Origin: Brucella pecoris
GTDB lineage: Bacteria > Pseudomonadota > Alphaproteobacteria > Rhizobiales > Rhizobiaceae
DNA: 64,000 nucleotides
Assembly (NCBI RefSeq): GCF_006376675.1
Contig: NZ_VEWK01000004.1
Location: 1 to 64,000, forward strand
Direction of reading: 5' to 3'
Below the pieces are notes generated by a model. It searched no databases. It had not been told where the DNA came from and worked only from the letters and a program-made list of their open reading frames with translations. Positions 48,280 through 57,721 of the stretch are shown piece after piece. Made by a program: the position numbers and the translations under genes. How positions within the stretch are numbered: the first letter of the stretch is position 1; every line of letters starts with the position of its first letter.

Positions 48280-49638
48280 CTATTGACCGGAAGAGGCCGG
48301 AGCCCCGCCGGTTTCACCCGCCGAAACCTTCGGTTTCAGACTATCCGCCACGAGGCGCTGTACAAGCGCATCAGCATCCCGTCGCGCCCGGACCTGATCG
48401 GCAAATTCCTGTGAGGTGGCTTTGGCATCGGCAGGCAACTGCTCCCATTCGCTGAGCGCACGCTCCAGATCGCCTGCCTGAAGTGCTGCTTCCATGCGGG
48501 CCGTGATCGGTCCGACGCCGGTGCCGCTGACATTGCCCGCAACCGGACGTACGCTGACCAACCCCTTGGCGCTGGCGACAAGCTGATCCCAAATTCCGGC
48601 ATCGGCAGGCAGCTTGTTCTCCGTCGCGATGATCCGGTTTGCAATGGCACCGAACCAGGCATTCAGGTCTGCAACGGTCGGAACGCCTTTCTCGGCGAGG
48701 GCACGGAGCTGTTCGATTGATGCCTCGTCGGGCACCACCGACGCATAAGTGTCCAGTTCCGCCTTGAAAGAACCACCGCGATCGATCGCCGTTTTCAGCG
48801 CATTTGCCGCTATAAGCGCCGTCGCATCGGGCTGGCGCGAAGCCTGACTGACCTTTTCCTGCAAGGAGGTCAGTTTCGATTCGAGCGATGAAATCGTGCC
48901 GCTATTTCCCGAAACTCCGGCTGTCGCCTCATCGGCCCGGCTCTGCGCCGCTGAAAGCTTGCTCTCCAGCGCGTCAAGCCGCTCGGTCAGAGCAGAGGTA
49001 TCGGCTGCCGCTTCCTGTCCCGCCTCTTTCGGCAAGGCCGCAAATTGCTGCTGAAGATCGGCGAAGGAACCTGCAACCGCCTCTGACTTGATCTCGGCGG
49101 CCTGTACGTTCTTTTCCAGAGCTGCAAGCTGCGCGCGGCTCGCATCATCAAGCGGTGCGGGCGTTGGATTGCTCCGCAGATCGGCGATCTGCTGCTCCAT
49201 ATGCGCAAGCTGTTCTGCGGTCACTCTTGTACCCGGAGAGGGAATAACATTGCCCCATTGCAGCGCCAGCAATCCGCCAAGTCCGATAATACCACCGGCA
49301 ACACCGGCCAGAAGATGTGACGCGGTCGCACCGCTCTTTTGCGCAGGCTGCTGAGTTTCAGGTTTCACGCCCGACGTAAAAGGCGGCCTGGCATATGTCG
49401 AGTTTTCCGGCGTTTCGGTTTTCACGGTCTTTTCGGCAGTCGCTGCTTCCGGTCTAGGCGATGTGGACTTCGGGGTTTCCGGCTTTGGGTTCTCAGGTTT
49501 TGAGAAGTTTCCTACCGGCTCCGCATCGGGCGTCGCTTTCGCCGGTTCGTCAACCCGCTTGACGTCTGATGGATCGAGATTGATCGTCACAGGATTACGG
49601 GCCGGTTTGGAATGTCGCGGAGTGCCGGGTTTCGCCAT
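48280..49638 (-). CDS. Mitofilin-family inner-membrane protein (COG4223)
   Basis: A 452-residue protein with a long disordered, Pro/Thr-rich N-terminus, one membrane helix (LLAGVAGGIIGLGGLLALQWG), a coiled-coil region (about residues 165-290) and a C-terminal helical domain ending in an AALQAGDLERALSEWEQLP motif. Alphaproteobacterial mitofilin homologues share this layout with mitochondrial Mic60, and they sit next to hem genes. The start at 49638 has GAGAGGA upstream. It is 11 bases ahead of hemY. Confidence 0.9.
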   Translation of the reverse strand: MAKPGTPRHSKPARNPVTINLDPSDVKRVDEPAKATPDAEPVGNFSKPENPKPETPKSTSPRPEAATAEKTVKTETPENSTYARPPFTSGVKPETQQPAQKSGATASHLLAGVAGGIIGLGGLLALQWGNVIPSPGTRVTAEQLAHMEQQIADLRSNPTPAPLDDASRAQLAALEKNVQAAEIKSEAVAGSFADLQQQFAALPKEAGQEAAADTSALTERLDALESKLSAAQSRADEATAGVSGNSGTISSLESKLTSLQEKVSQASRQPDATALIAANALKTAIDRGGSFKAELDTYASVVPDEASIEQLRALAEKGVPTVADLNAWFGAIANRIIATENKLPADAGIWDQLVASAKGLVSVRPVAGNVSGTGVGPITARMEAALQAGDLERALSEWEQLPADAKATSQEFADQVRARRDADALVQRLVADSLKPKVSAGETGGAPASSGQ

Positions 49639-49721
49639 GGATCCTCTCGTAAATGCCGATTGGTTGCCTGAAAGTCTAACAGATAAAATCGCCAGATGAA
49701 GGAAGGTTGCGCCGAAATGAG

Positions 49722-50456
49722 TCAAAGTTTGGCAAACAGCCGGAAAAGTCCTTCTTCATCCGGATGGTCTGCAACAAGAGCTTTTGCCCGCCAGAATGGC
49801 GGCAATCGCTGGGCCACGCGGGCTGAAATGCACAAAAACCGCGTTTTCTCGTCAAAAGGCGGCTCGACCTCACGCATTGCTTCGATGAAGCTCGTCGCAG
49901 CGACACCGGAATAAAGCATGACCGCGACAAAAGGCGCGCCGTGAAGCACATCCAGAAGTGCTGGCGCAGAATAAGGAATCATCTCCGTGTCATAGACATC
50001 GGCGACATGCATATCGAGTTTTCCGGCCCGCATCTCGTCTTCGAACACCGGCTGGCGTACCCGTCCGGCGAGATAAAGAACACGGGATCGTTCGGGAAGA
50101 TCACGCCGCATCGTTGCAGCAAGACGAACCGCGTCGCCGCCGCCGTCGATCACCCGGCTGAACCCGGCCTTCCGCGCCGCCTCAACTGTTCCGTGCCCCA
50201 CTGCAAAGAGCGGCAGGTCGAGAAACGGCATCAGTCGTTCCATGTCGATGTGGTGAAAGGCATTGGCGCTCGTCACCGTTAAAGCCGCAAACGAGCCCTC
50301 GGGCATAGCAAAGGAGAGCGCAACGGTCCGGCTCAAAGGAAGCAGAACCGGCTCATACCCTTTCGACGCCAGTTTTACGGCGGTCTCGGAGCCAGCCGGT
50401 TGTGGCCGCGTCACCAAAACGCGGCCGACAGATGCGATTTGTACGCGCCCCGCCAA
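49722..50456 (-). CDS. hemD: Uroporphyrinogen-III synthase
   Basis: Closes and inverts ring D of the linear tetrapyrrole made by HemC. The family is weakly conserved; VLVTRPQPAGSETAVKLASKGYEPVLLPLSRTV at the start and TVTSANAFHH, AGRVRQPVFEDEMR and YSGVAATSF later are diagnostic. A TTG at 50456 with GGGAG upstream is the apparent start, since the hemC stop lies two bases before it. Length is 244 residues. Confidence 0.9.
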   Translation of the reverse strand: MAGRVQIASVGRVLVTRPQPAGSETAVKLASKGYEPVLLPLSRTVALSFAMPEGSFAALTVTSANAFHHIDMERLMPFLDLPLFAVGHGTVEAARKAGFSRVIDGGGDAVRLAATMRRDLPERSRVLYLAGRVRQPVFEDEMRAGKLDMHVADVYDTEMIPYSAPALLDVLHGAPFVAVMLYSGVAATSFIEAMREVEPPFDEKTRFLCISARVAQRLPPFWRAKALVADHPDEEGLFRLFAKL

Positions 50457-50458
50457 AT

Positions 50459-51403
50459 CTACTCCCAGCCCTCAAAGAATTGGGGACCGGCCTTCACGCG
50501 CAGATGCTCTGCTGCTTGCGTACCGAGTGCGGCCGCATTCGATACCGGACCTTCCGCTCTTATCTCATGCGCCTCAGACCCGTCGGGTTTCAAAATCATG
50601 CCGTGGAACGAGACCGTATCGCCATTCACGGTTGCAAGACCGGCAATCGGTGTGCGGCAGGAACCGTCAAGGGCAGCCAGAAATGCTCGTTCACAGGCAA
50701 GGGCTATGCCTGTTTCGCGATGCGCAAGAGGCGCCAGCAACGCATCGATACGTGTATCGCCGATACGGGTTTCTATGCCGATGGCACCCTGTCCGGGCGC
50801 AGGCGGGAAGCTTTCCGGATCGGCCAGATCGGTAATGACATCGCCAAGCCCCAGACGCCGCAATCCCGCACAGGCGAGAAACGTCCCGTCGACTTCTCCA
50901 GCTTCCAGCTTGCGCAGGCGGGTATCGACATTCCCGCGGAAAATCACCACTTGAATGTCGGGGCGAAGACGGCGGATCAAAGCCTGACGACGCAGCGATG
51001 ACGATCCGACTGTCGCGCCCTGCGGCAGATCAAGAAGGCGGGAAGCCGTGCGACCGATAAAGGCATCGCGGGGATCTTCGCGCTCAAGGAAAACGGAAAG
51101 ATGAAGTCCATCAGGCAGAATCGTCGGCATATCCTTGGTCGAATGGACCGCAAGATCGATTCGCCCGTCCGTCAGCGCCTGCTCGATTTCTTCGGTAAAA
51201 AGTCCCTTGCCGCCGATCTCGGAAAGCGCGCGATCCTGAATGCGGTCGCCCGCCGTCGACATGGGGACGATCTCAATGGCTTCTTCCGGCAGACCATGCG
51301 CCTCCATCAGGCGGCGACGCGTCTCGTAAGCCTGGGCGAGAGCAAGCTTGCTGCCCCGCGTGCCTATCTTCAACGTGCCATTCTTCAAGGATGCTGTTTG
51401 CAT
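50459..51403 (-). CDS. hemC: Hydroxymethylbilane synthase (porphobilinogen deaminase)
   Basis: Joins four porphobilinogens into hydroxymethylbilane. The N-terminal [23 protein letters not shown] with its catalytic Asp, the [13 protein letters not shown] [13 protein letters not shown], and the dipyrromethane-carrying Cys in [20 protein letters not shown] are all present. Length is 314 residues. First gene of the heme cluster, divergent from tsaD. Confidence 0.96.
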   Translation of the reverse strand: MQTASLKNGTLKIGTRGSKLALAQAYETRRRLMEAHGLPEEAIEIVPMSTAGDRIQDRALSEIGGKGLFTEEIEQALTDGRIDLAVHSTKDMPTILPDGLHLSVFLEREDPRDAFIGRTASRLLDLPQGATVGSSSLRRQALIRRLRPDIQVVIFRGNVDTRLRKLEAGEVDGTFLACAGLRRLGLGDVITDLADPESFPPAPGQGAIGIETRIGDTRIDALLAPLAHRETGIALACERAFLAALDGSCRTPIAGLATVNGDTVSFHGMILKPDGSEAHEIRAEGPVSNAAALGTQAAEHLRVKAGPQFFEGWE

Positions 51404-51466
51404 ATTGCGCCGTCCATGATACCGGATTTTTCAATGAATTATGAGACAGGCAGGGTCTAACCGCAA

Positions 51467-52546
51467 ATGCGCATTCTTGGAATAGAAACAAGTTGCGACG
51501 AAACAGCCGCCGCAATCGTCGAACGTGACGATCGGGGCGAAGGACGGATATTGTCCAATGTGGTTCTGAGCCAGATCGCCGAGCACGAGCCCTATGGCGG
51601 CGTGGTGCCCGAGATTGCCGCACGCGCCCATGTCGAAGCGCTGGACCGGCTGATTGCTCGCGCGCTAGATGACGCCGATATGAAACTTGCCGACGTCGAT
51701 GCGGTGGCAGCCACGGCGGGGCCGGGACTGATCGGCGGGCTGATCGTGGGGCTCATGACCGCCAAGGCGCTGGCCATGGCTGCACAGAAACCGTTTTACG
51801 CCGTCAACCATCTGGAAGGCCATGCATTGACGGCGCGTCTGACCGACGGCCTGCCATTTCCCTATCTGCTGCTGCTCGTTTCCGGCGGTCATACGCAGAT
51901 GGTGCTGATACGCGGCATTGGCGACTACGAACGGCTTGGCACAACAATCGACGATGCGCTTGGTGAAGCCTTCGACAAGACGGCGAAGCTACTAGGCCTG
52001 CCTTATCCAGGGGGCCCGGCAGTCGAACGCATGGCGCTCACGGGCGATCCGAAGCGATTCGCCCTGCCTCGGCCGTTGAAAGGCGAAGCACGACTCGATT
52101 TTTCCTTTTCCGGTCTCAAGACGGCAGTGCGCCAGACGGCAACCGAATTGGTGCCATTGTCGGATCAGGACGTCGCCGATATTTGTGCCTCTTTCCAGAC
52201 TGCGGTCGCCGACACGCTGTCCGACCGGGTGGGGCGTTCGCTTGAACGTTTCAGAAACGAATTTCCCGACTGCGAAACGCCGGCACTTGTCGTTGCCGGT
52301 GGGGTCGCGGCCAACAAGACCTTGCGCACAGCTCTCGAAACTCTTTGCGCCCGGCACGGTTTCAGTTTTATCGCCCCACCGCTCGATCTGTGCACCGACA
52401 ATGCCGCGATGATCGCCTGGGCCGGTGCCGAACGTGCAGCGACCGAGGCTCCCGATAAGCTTGATCTTGCACCGCGCTCGCGCTGGCCGCTGGACGAGAA
52501 GTCGGCTCCGCTGATCGGAACCGGACGACGTGGAGCCAAGGCATGA
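51467..52546 (+). CDS. tsaD: tRNA threonylcarbamoyladenosine synthase component TsaD
   Basis: Transfers the threonylcarbamoyl group to A37 of ANN-decoding tRNAs. The N-terminal [16 protein letters not shown], metal-binding histidines in the RAHVEALD and NHLEGHALT regions, and ASKP fold motifs ([29 protein letters not shown]) are present. Length is 359 residues. It overlaps gpsA by four bases. Confidence 0.97.
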   Translation: MRILGIETSCDETAAAIVERDDRGEGRILSNVVLSQIAEHEPYGGVVPEIAARAHVEALDRLIARALDDADMKLADVDAVAATAGPGLIGGLIVGLMTAKALAMAAQKPFYAVNHLEGHALTARLTDGLPFPYLLLLVSGGHTQMVLIRGIGDYERLGTTIDDALGEAFDKTAKLLGLPYPGGPAVERMALTGDPKRFALPRPLKGEARLDFSFSGLKTAVRQTATELVPLSDQDVADICASFQTAVADTLSDRVGRSLERFRNEFPDCETPALVVAGGVAANKTLRTALETLCARHGFSFIAPPLDLCTDNAAMIAWAGAERAATEAPDKLDLAPRSRWPLDEKSAPLIGTGRRGAKA

Positions 52547-53547
52547 ACGGCCAAGGCAAGAACGGAAAGACTAGCAAGATTGCCATTCTGGGTGGCGGCG
52601 CCTGGGGCACGGCCCTTGCGGCCATGGCATGCGGCAGCGGACATCACACATGGCTTTATGCCCGCGACGAGGTGATGGTCGAAGCCATCAACCAGACACA
52701 CCGCAATCCACGCTATCTGGGCGAGATCGAACTTCCCCGCGCTATAAATGCAAGCACGGATGCGGCCGCTGTCATCGAGCGAGCGGATGCCGTTCTGGCC
52801 GTCATTCCCGCCCAGGCCATGCGCGCCGGACTTTCGGAGTTGAGCAGCCTCATCCCCCAAAGCGCGCCCGTCGTGCTCTGCGCCAAGGGGATAGAACGCG
52901 GTACCGGACGACTGATGTCGGAAGTCGTGGCCGAAGTTCTGCCAAACCACCGGATCGCAGCGCTATCCGGTCCAAGTTTTGCAACAGACGTCGCCAGAGG
53001 GCTTCCGACCGCCGTGACTGTTGCCTGCGAGGATGCGGTAACCGCCGATCAGCTCGCTGCACTTTTGTCCGGCCCCGCCTTCCGCTGCTATTCGACAACT
53101 GATCTCAAGGGGGTTGAAATCGGCGGTGCCTTGAAAAATGTTCTTGCCATTGCCGCCGGTGCTGCCATTGGGCGCGGCTTTGGCGCGAGCGCTCAAGCCG
53201 CACTCGTCACGCGCGGATTTGCCGAACTGCGCCGCATTGGTCGGGCCATGGGTGCAAGGCCCGAAACCATCATGGGCCTTTCCGGCCTCGGCGATCTGAT
53301 GCTGACCTGCTCGTCGTCGCAATCGCGCAATTATTCCTACGGTCTGGCACTCGGACGCGGGGAGGATTTGACCAATCGCCCGCTCGCCGAAGGCGTGGCC
53401 ACCGCGCCGATTGCCGCCGAGCTATGCCGCAAACATGCCATCTCCGCGCCCATCATTGATGCAACAGGTGCGCTGCTCGACGGCACCATCACCATTGACG
53501 AAGCCGTGACGGCTCTGCTCAACCGACCACTCAAGACCGAGGACTAG
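52543..53547 (+). CDS. gpsA: Glycerol-3-phosphate dehydrogenase (NAD(P)+)
   Basis: Makes sn-glycerol-3-phosphate for phospholipid synthesis. The Rossmann motif [12 protein letters not shown] is near residue 14, [20 protein letters not shown] in the middle, and the catalytic Lys in [16 protein letters not shown]. Length is 334 residues. It overlaps tsaD (ATGA) and ends in an intergenic repeat whose first bases reach into the stop codon. Confidence 0.96.
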   Translation: MNGQGKNGKTSKIAILGGGAWGTALAAMACGSGHHTWLYARDEVMVEAINQTHRNPRYLGEIELPRAINASTDAAAVIERADAVLAVIPAQAMRAGLSELSSLIPQSAPVVLCAKGIERGTGRLMSEVVAEVLPNHRIAALSGPSFATDVARGLPTAVTVACEDAVTADQLAALLSGPAFRCYSTTDLKGVEIGGALKNVLAIAAGAAIGRGFGASAQAALVTRGFAELRRIGRAMGARPETIMGLSGLGDLMLTCSSSQSRNYSYGLALGRGEDLTNRPLAEGVATAPIAAELCRKHAISAPIIDATGALLDGTITIDEAVTALLNRPLKTED

Positions 53548-53596
53548 AGCGTGACCCCGAAAAGTGGGAACCGGTTTTCGGACAAGATCATGCTCG
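53546..53596. repeat. Rhizobiales-type intergenic mosaic repeat, copy 2 (module A only)
   Basis: Starts within the gpsA stop codon as AGAGCGTGACCCCGAAAAGT and continues GGGAACCGGTTTTCGGA to GATCATGCTCG. It matches module A of the copy at 43472, and the arms (CCGAAAA/TTTTCGG) can pair. Module B is missing here. Confidence 0.7.
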
Positions 53597-53616
53597 AACG
53601 GAAAGGATAATTGACA

Positions 53617-53907
53617 ATGCTTTTTGCTCTTCTGTGCAACGACAAGCCGGACCATCTGCAAGTGCGCCTTGATACGCGCCCCGCGCATCTCGACTATCTC
53701 AAGGGTCTTGGTGATGGGCTGAAGTTCGCAGGCCCCTTCCTTGGTGAAGATGGAAAGCCGAACGGCAGCCTTGTCGTTGTCGAAGCTGCCGACAAAGCCG
53801 CAGCGGAAAAGATCGCCGCCAATGACCCTTATGCACTCGCAGGTCTGTTTCAGGATGTGACCGTGCGCCCGTGGAACTGGGCGATCAACAACCCTGCCAA
53901 CGCTTGA
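53617..53907 (+). CDS. YciI-family protein
   Basis: A 96-residue ferredoxin-like fold protein. The conserved His-Asp pattern is in RPAHLDYL, and the ending FQDVTVRPWNWAINNP is typical. YciI proteins are small dimeric enzymes or enzyme domains of unclear reaction. The ATG at 53617 has AAAGGA upstream; the repeat just before it separates it from gpsA. Confidence 0.92.
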   Translation: MLFALLCNDKPDHLQVRLDTRPAHLDYLKGLGDGLKFAGPFLGEDGKPNGSLVVVEAADKAAAEKIAANDPYALAGLFQDVTVRPWNWAINNPANA

Positions 53908-53919
53908 GGCTCATGACTG

Positions 53920-54348
53920 ATGGCTTACTGGCTGTTCAAATCCGAACCGTTCAAATGGTCATGGGAAATGCAGAAAGCCCGTGGCGAAAAAGGCGAGCAG
54001 TGGGATGGTGTGCGCAATTATCAGGCGCGCAACAACATGCGTGCCATGAAACTGGGCGACAAGGGCTTCTTCTATCATTCCAATGAAGGGCTGGAAGTTG
54101 TCGGCATCGTCGAGGTCTGCGCCCTTTCACATCCTGACAGTACAACGGACGATCCGCGCTGGGACTGCGTGGACATCAGGGCTGTCCGCGACATGCCGAA
54201 GCCGGTGACGCTGAAGGATGTGAAGGCCAATCCGAAGCTGGAGAAGATGGCACTCGTCACCTCGATGCGGCTTTCGGTACAGCCGGTCATGGAAGACGAA
54301 TGGATCGAAGTCTGCCGCATGGGCGGACTCGATGTTAAAGAAATCTGA
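53920..54348 (+). CDS. EVE-domain protein
   Basis: A 142-residue stand-alone EVE (PUA-like) domain protein. The start MAYWLFKSEPFKWSWEM and the later WDGVRNYQARNNMRAMKLGDKGFFYHSNEGLEVVGIVEV are diagnostic. EVE domains bind modified bases in DNA or RNA, so a role in reading tRNA or other nucleic acid modifications is possible. It overlaps the next gene by one base and follows YciI by 12. Confidence 0.95.
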   Translation: MAYWLFKSEPFKWSWEMQKARGEKGEQWDGVRNYQARNNMRAMKLGDKGFFYHSNEGLEVVGIVEVCALSHPDSTTDDPRWDCVDIRAVRDMPKPVTLKDVKANPKLEKMALVTSMRLSVQPVMEDEWIEVCRMGGLDVKEI

Positions 54349-55004
54349 TGCTCGATCCGGCACATAAAAGCGCGCGCGATTTCATTCTGGCCAATACCAG
54401 TCTGCAAGCGCCGCCGCATGTGCCGGAAATTCGTCTTCATTTGGCCGATGAAGCGCACGACCTCTGGCACAAGACAGAGGAAGAGCTTGCCACGATCGGC
54501 CTGCCGCCGCCCTTCTGGGCTTTCGCATGGGCGGGCGGTCAGGGCGTGGCGCGCTATATTCTGGATCATCCCGAAACAGTGAAAGACAAGACCGTGCTCG
54601 ATTTCGCGTCGGGTTCCGGCCTCGTCGCCATTGCCGCCATGCAGGCGGGTGCATCAAGCGTGCTGGCTTCGGACATCGATCCCTTCGCGCTTCCCGCCAT
54701 CGAGATCAATGCATCAGCCAATGGCGTGTCGGTTTTTCCCTCTCTGGATGACCTAATCGGGAAAGACAGTGGCTGGGACGTGGTTCTGGCAGGCGACGTC
54801 TTTTATGAAAAGCCGCTCGCCGACCGGCTTATTCCCTGGTTCACAAAACTTGCCGAACGCGGCGCGAGCATTATCGTCGGTGATCCGGGTCGCGCCTATC
54901 TGCCCAAGGAGCGGCTGCATCAGCTTGCCGTCTATACCGTGCCCGTCACCCGCGCCCTCGAAGACGCGGAAGTGAAGCGCACGACCGTCTTGGCGTTCAT
55001 TTAA
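54348..55004 (+). CDS. Class I methyltransferase, ETF-beta lysine methyltransferase (METTL20)-like
   Basis: A 218-residue seven-strand methyltransferase. The SAM motif VLDFASGSGLVAIAAMQAGAS is at about 82-102, DIDPFALPAIEINASANG is the acidic motif, and DVVLAGDVFYEKPLADRL is the DxxY-like post-motif region of the METTL20/ETFBKMT group. An Agrobacterium member methylates the beta subunit of the electron transfer flavoprotein. That substrate, encoded here at 17622, is therefore an attractive partner. It overlaps the convergent EamA gene by four bases. Confidence 0.82.
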   Translation: MLDPAHKSARDFILANTSLQAPPHVPEIRLHLADEAHDLWHKTEEELATIGLPPPFWAFAWAGGQGVARYILDHPETVKDKTVLDFASGSGLVAIAAMQAGASSVLASDIDPFALPAIEINASANGVSVFPSLDDLIGKDSGWDVVLAGDVFYEKPLADRLIPWFTKLAERGASIIVGDPGRAYLPKERLHQLAVYTVPVTRALEDAEVKRTTVLAFI

Positions 55005-55873
55005 GCAAACCGCTTGGCACCCGCCACACAGATAACAACCACCGCTGCTGTTGCGACCATTCCCATACTGACGGGTTCTCCCGCAATACCGGCGGCCAGC
55101 ATAAGCCCAAAGAAGGGTTGCAGAAGCTGCAACTGGCCGACAGTGGCGGCACCGCCTTGTGCAAGGCCGCGATACCAGAAGAAAAAACCGATCAGCATCG
55201 AAAACAGCGAGACATAGCCAAGGCTCATCCATGCCGGTGTACCGATGCCGGCCCATGTCTCCGGACGTGTCATGACACTCAACGGCAACATGACCGGCAG
55301 CGCGAACACCAGCGCCCAGCAGATCACCTGCCAGCCGCCGAGCCTGCGCGAAAGCTGCGCGCCTTCCGCATAGCCAAGCCCGCAAACGATAACGGCAGCC
55401 AACATCAGCACATCGCCCAGAAGCGTGGACTGGCTTCCCTGTCCATAGGCATAGGAAGCGACGATGAGGCTCCCAACTACTGAAAACAGCCAGAACATCG
55501 GACGCGGGCGTTCGCCACCACGCAGAACAGCGAAGATTGCCGTGGCGAGCGGAAGCAGTCCGATAAAGACAATCGCATGAGCGGATGTCATATGCTGAAG
55601 GGCGAGGCCCGTCAGAAGCGGAAAGCCGACGACCACGCCAAGCGCCACCACAATCAACGAGATGGCATCGTTGCGGCGTGGAAAAGGTTCCCTGAATGCC
55701 AACAGAAGAGCCATTCCCAGCACACCGGCAATCGAAGCGCGCGCCATCGTCAGGAAGGTCGGATCGATATCAATCACCGCCAGCCGCGTCGCCGGTAGCG
55801 ACCCGGAAAAAATCAATACGCCCAAGAACCCGTTAATCCATCCTGCGGTCTTATTCCCAACATTCTCACGCAT
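55001..55873 (-). CDS. EamA-family exporter, divergent from a MocR regulator
   Basis: A 290-residue DMT transporter of ten helices in two EamA repeats (ATRLAVIDIDPTFLTMARASIAGVLG in the first, GFFFWYRGLAQGGAATVGQLQLLQPFFGLMLAAGI in the second). The start at 55873 is chosen because the preceding 16 residues are polar and unlike the family. The gene faces away from the MocR gene at 56001, and the pair shares a 127-base control region with two inverted repeats. That gene pair is widespread and suggests that MocR controls this exporter. Confidence 0.87.
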   Translation of the reverse strand: MRENVGNKTAGWINGFLGVLIFSGSLPATRLAVIDIDPTFLTMARASIAGVLGMALLLAFREPFPRRNDAISLIVVALGVVVGFPLLTGLALQHMTSAHAIVFIGLLPLATAIFAVLRGGERPRPMFWLFSVVGSLIVASYAYGQGSQSTLLGDVLMLAAVIVCGLGYAEGAQLSRRLGGWQVICWALVFALPVMLPLSVMTRPETWAGIGTPAWMSLGYVSLFSMLIGFFFWYRGLAQGGAATVGQLQLLQPFFGLMLAAGIAGEPVSMGMVATAAVVVICVAGAKRFA

Positions 55874-55949
55874 TGTGTCTTTTCGACTTTCTCTAAAATC
55901 GTATAAGGATTCGTGAGACAATGCCGCGAAACTGCCCGAATAATCAGGG

Positions 55950-56000
55950 ACAGTTTTCGGACAATTCTGACAAACTGTACTGGTACAAAGGATAGTACAG
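55950..56000. promoter_or_regulatory. Overlapping inverted repeats in the MocR/EamA control region
   Basis: ACAGTTT (55950-55956) and AAACTGT (55972-55978) are one perfect inverted repeat. CTGTACT (55975-55981) and AGTACAG (55994-56000) are another, overlapping the first and touching the ATG of the MocR gene. They suit dimeric GntR/MocR binding and autoregulation. Confidence 0.55.
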
Positions 56001-57494
56001 ATGATTTCGACGGGCCTGCTGCGCAGCCTCGAAGCTGTAGAAGCCGCTTACGCTGGCGGAGAGATCGAGCGCGGCGAAGAAAACGCTACCGCCGACAAGA
56101 CGCCACTCGTCGAAAAGGTGATGGGCATTATCCGCGGGCGCATTACCGCGATGAGCCTCGCACCGGGCGCACGACTGCCCTCCATCCGTCGCCTTGCCGA
56201 AACGATGAATGTCTCGAAATCAACCGTCGTCGAAGCCTATGACAGGCTGGTGGCGGAAGGCATCATCCAGTCGCGCCGTGGCGCCGGTTTCTATGTTTCG
56301 GAGCGCGCACGCCAGCCGTTTTCGCTCGCCACCAACACACCGCACAAGGAGCGCCAGATCGATCCTTTCTGGGTCATGCGACAATCACTAGAGGCAGACG
56401 ACGCCACACTCAAACCCGGATGCGGCTGGCTGCCCGACGCGTGGCTTCCGCAGGACGCGATCCGCCGGGCGATGCGCATGGTTGCCCGCGACGAGACAAG
56501 CAATCTAGCCACCTATGGCGAACCGCTCGGTTTCCGACCTCTGCGCCAGCATCTTGCTCACCGGCTCGGCGAACAGGGTATCGACGTCTCCAGCGGAGAA
56601 ATACTTCTGGCCGATTCCGGCACCCAGGCCATAGATCTCATCTGCCGTTATCTTCTGCAGCCGGGCGATACGGTTCTGGTCGATGATCCCTGCTACTTCA
56701 ATTTTCAGGCGGTGCTTCTGACGCATCGTGTAAAACTCGTCGGCGTGCCCTATACCCATACCGGTCCGGACCTCGAAGCCTTTGCGAGAGCTGCGAGCGA
56801 ACACGCGCCAAAACTCTATATATCCAATGCCGGATTGCATAACCCGACCGGCGGCTCGATGACACCGGCCACCGCTCACCGCCTGCTGAAGCTTGCCGAA
56901 GCGCATGGCGTCACGCTCGTCGAGGACAATATCTTCGGCGATTTTCATCCTTCGCCCGCTCCGCTGCTTGCCGAACTCGACGGGTTCGAGCGCGTCCTGC
57001 ATATTGGCAGCTTCTCCAAGACGCTGTCCGCTGCCGCCCGCGTCGGCTATATCGCCGGACGCCGAGACTGGATCGACGGGCTCACCGACCTGAAACTCGC
57101 AACCAGCTTCGGCGGCAATGCCTTGTCGCCACAGATCGTGCATGCACTTCTGACCGACGGCACCTATCGCCGCCATGTCGACAGCCTGCGTGCAAAACTG
57201 GCCGACGCCATGACGCTCACTGCCAATCGCCTGAAAGCGGAAGGCCTCACTTTGTGGACCGAACCGCAAGGCGGCATGTTCCTTTGGGCGGAATTGCCCA
57301 ATAAACTGGACTCCGGCCAGATTGCCCGGCATGCTCTGGAGAAAGGTGTGCTGCTGGCACCCGGCGACGTCTTCAGTCCATCGCGGACAGCAAGCGGTTT
57401 TCTGCGCTTCAATGTTGCGCAATCGCTGGAACCTTACATTTTCGCAGTGCTGCGCGATGCGATGAGAGAAGCCCGTACCAAAATCGACGGCTAA
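56001..57494 (+). CDS. MocR-type regulator (GntR HTH fused to aminotransferase-like domain)
   Basis: A 497-residue PLP-dependent regulator. The N-terminal winged helix (about residues 35-105) includes GARLPSIRRLAETMNVSKSTVVEAYDRL. The C-terminal fold-type I aminotransferase domain (residues 145-495) carries NAGLHNPTGGSMTP and the PLP lysine in IGSFSKTLSAAARVGYIAG. Such proteins sense PLP and amino acid-like ligands. The ATG at 56001 follows CAAAGGA and an operator-like repeat. It probably controls the divergent EamA exporter and itself. Confidence 0.92.
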   Translation: MISTGLLRSLEAVEAAYAGGEIERGEENATADKTPLVEKVMGIIRGRITAMSLAPGARLPSIRRLAETMNVSKSTVVEAYDRLVAEGIIQSRRGAGFYVSERARQPFSLATNTPHKERQIDPFWVMRQSLEADDATLKPGCGWLPDAWLPQDAIRRAMRMVARDETSNLATYGEPLGFRPLRQHLAHRLGEQGIDVSSGEILLADSGTQAIDLICRYLLQPGDTVLVDDPCYFNFQAVLLTHRVKLVGVPYTHTGPDLEAFARAASEHAPKLYISNAGLHNPTGGSMTPATAHRLLKLAEAHGVTLVEDNIFGDFHPSPAPLLAELDGFERVLHIGSFSKTLSAAARVGYIAGRRDWIDGLTDLKLATSFGGNALSPQIVHALLTDGTYRRHVDSLRAKLADAMTLTANRLKAEGLTLWTEPQGGMFLWAELPNKLDSGQIARHALEKGVLLAPGDVFSPSRTASGFLRFNVAQSLEPYIFAVLRDAMREARTKIDG

Positions 57495-57582
57495 AAAACT
57501 CCCTCAACATTAGCGCTCCCGCATCGAAAACAATTTCAATCAAAACAGACACAGTCATCCGGACGGCTGCGGTTATACTCCT

Positions 57583-57716
57583 GCGACATGTCTTTGGAGG
57601 AGACATCGCGCATTTCATCGTCGGTTCGGTGTCGAAAGACATGCCGCCACGACGATCCAGCGCAGGGAGAACCGAGAGAGCAGGCTGGCTATGAGCTTGC
57701 GCCTGCTGGGAGGGAG
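57583..57716 (+). promoter_or_regulatory. Structured leader of the nucleobase permease gene, unassigned riboswitch-like element
   Basis: A possible minus 10 (TATACT, 57574-57579) precedes a leader of about 135 bases with three hairpins. Hairpin 1 is GCG-ATGTCT (57583-57593) with AGACATCGC (57601-57609). Hairpin 2 is ATCGTCG (57617-57623) with CGACGAT (57650-57656), enclosing an inner GTC-GAAA-GAC hairpin. Hairpin 3 is AGCAGGC (57679-57685) with GCCTGCT (57701-57707), directly before the GGGAGGGAG ribosome site. I cannot match it with certainty to a known class. Confidence 0.5.
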
Positions 57717-57721
57717 TATCA

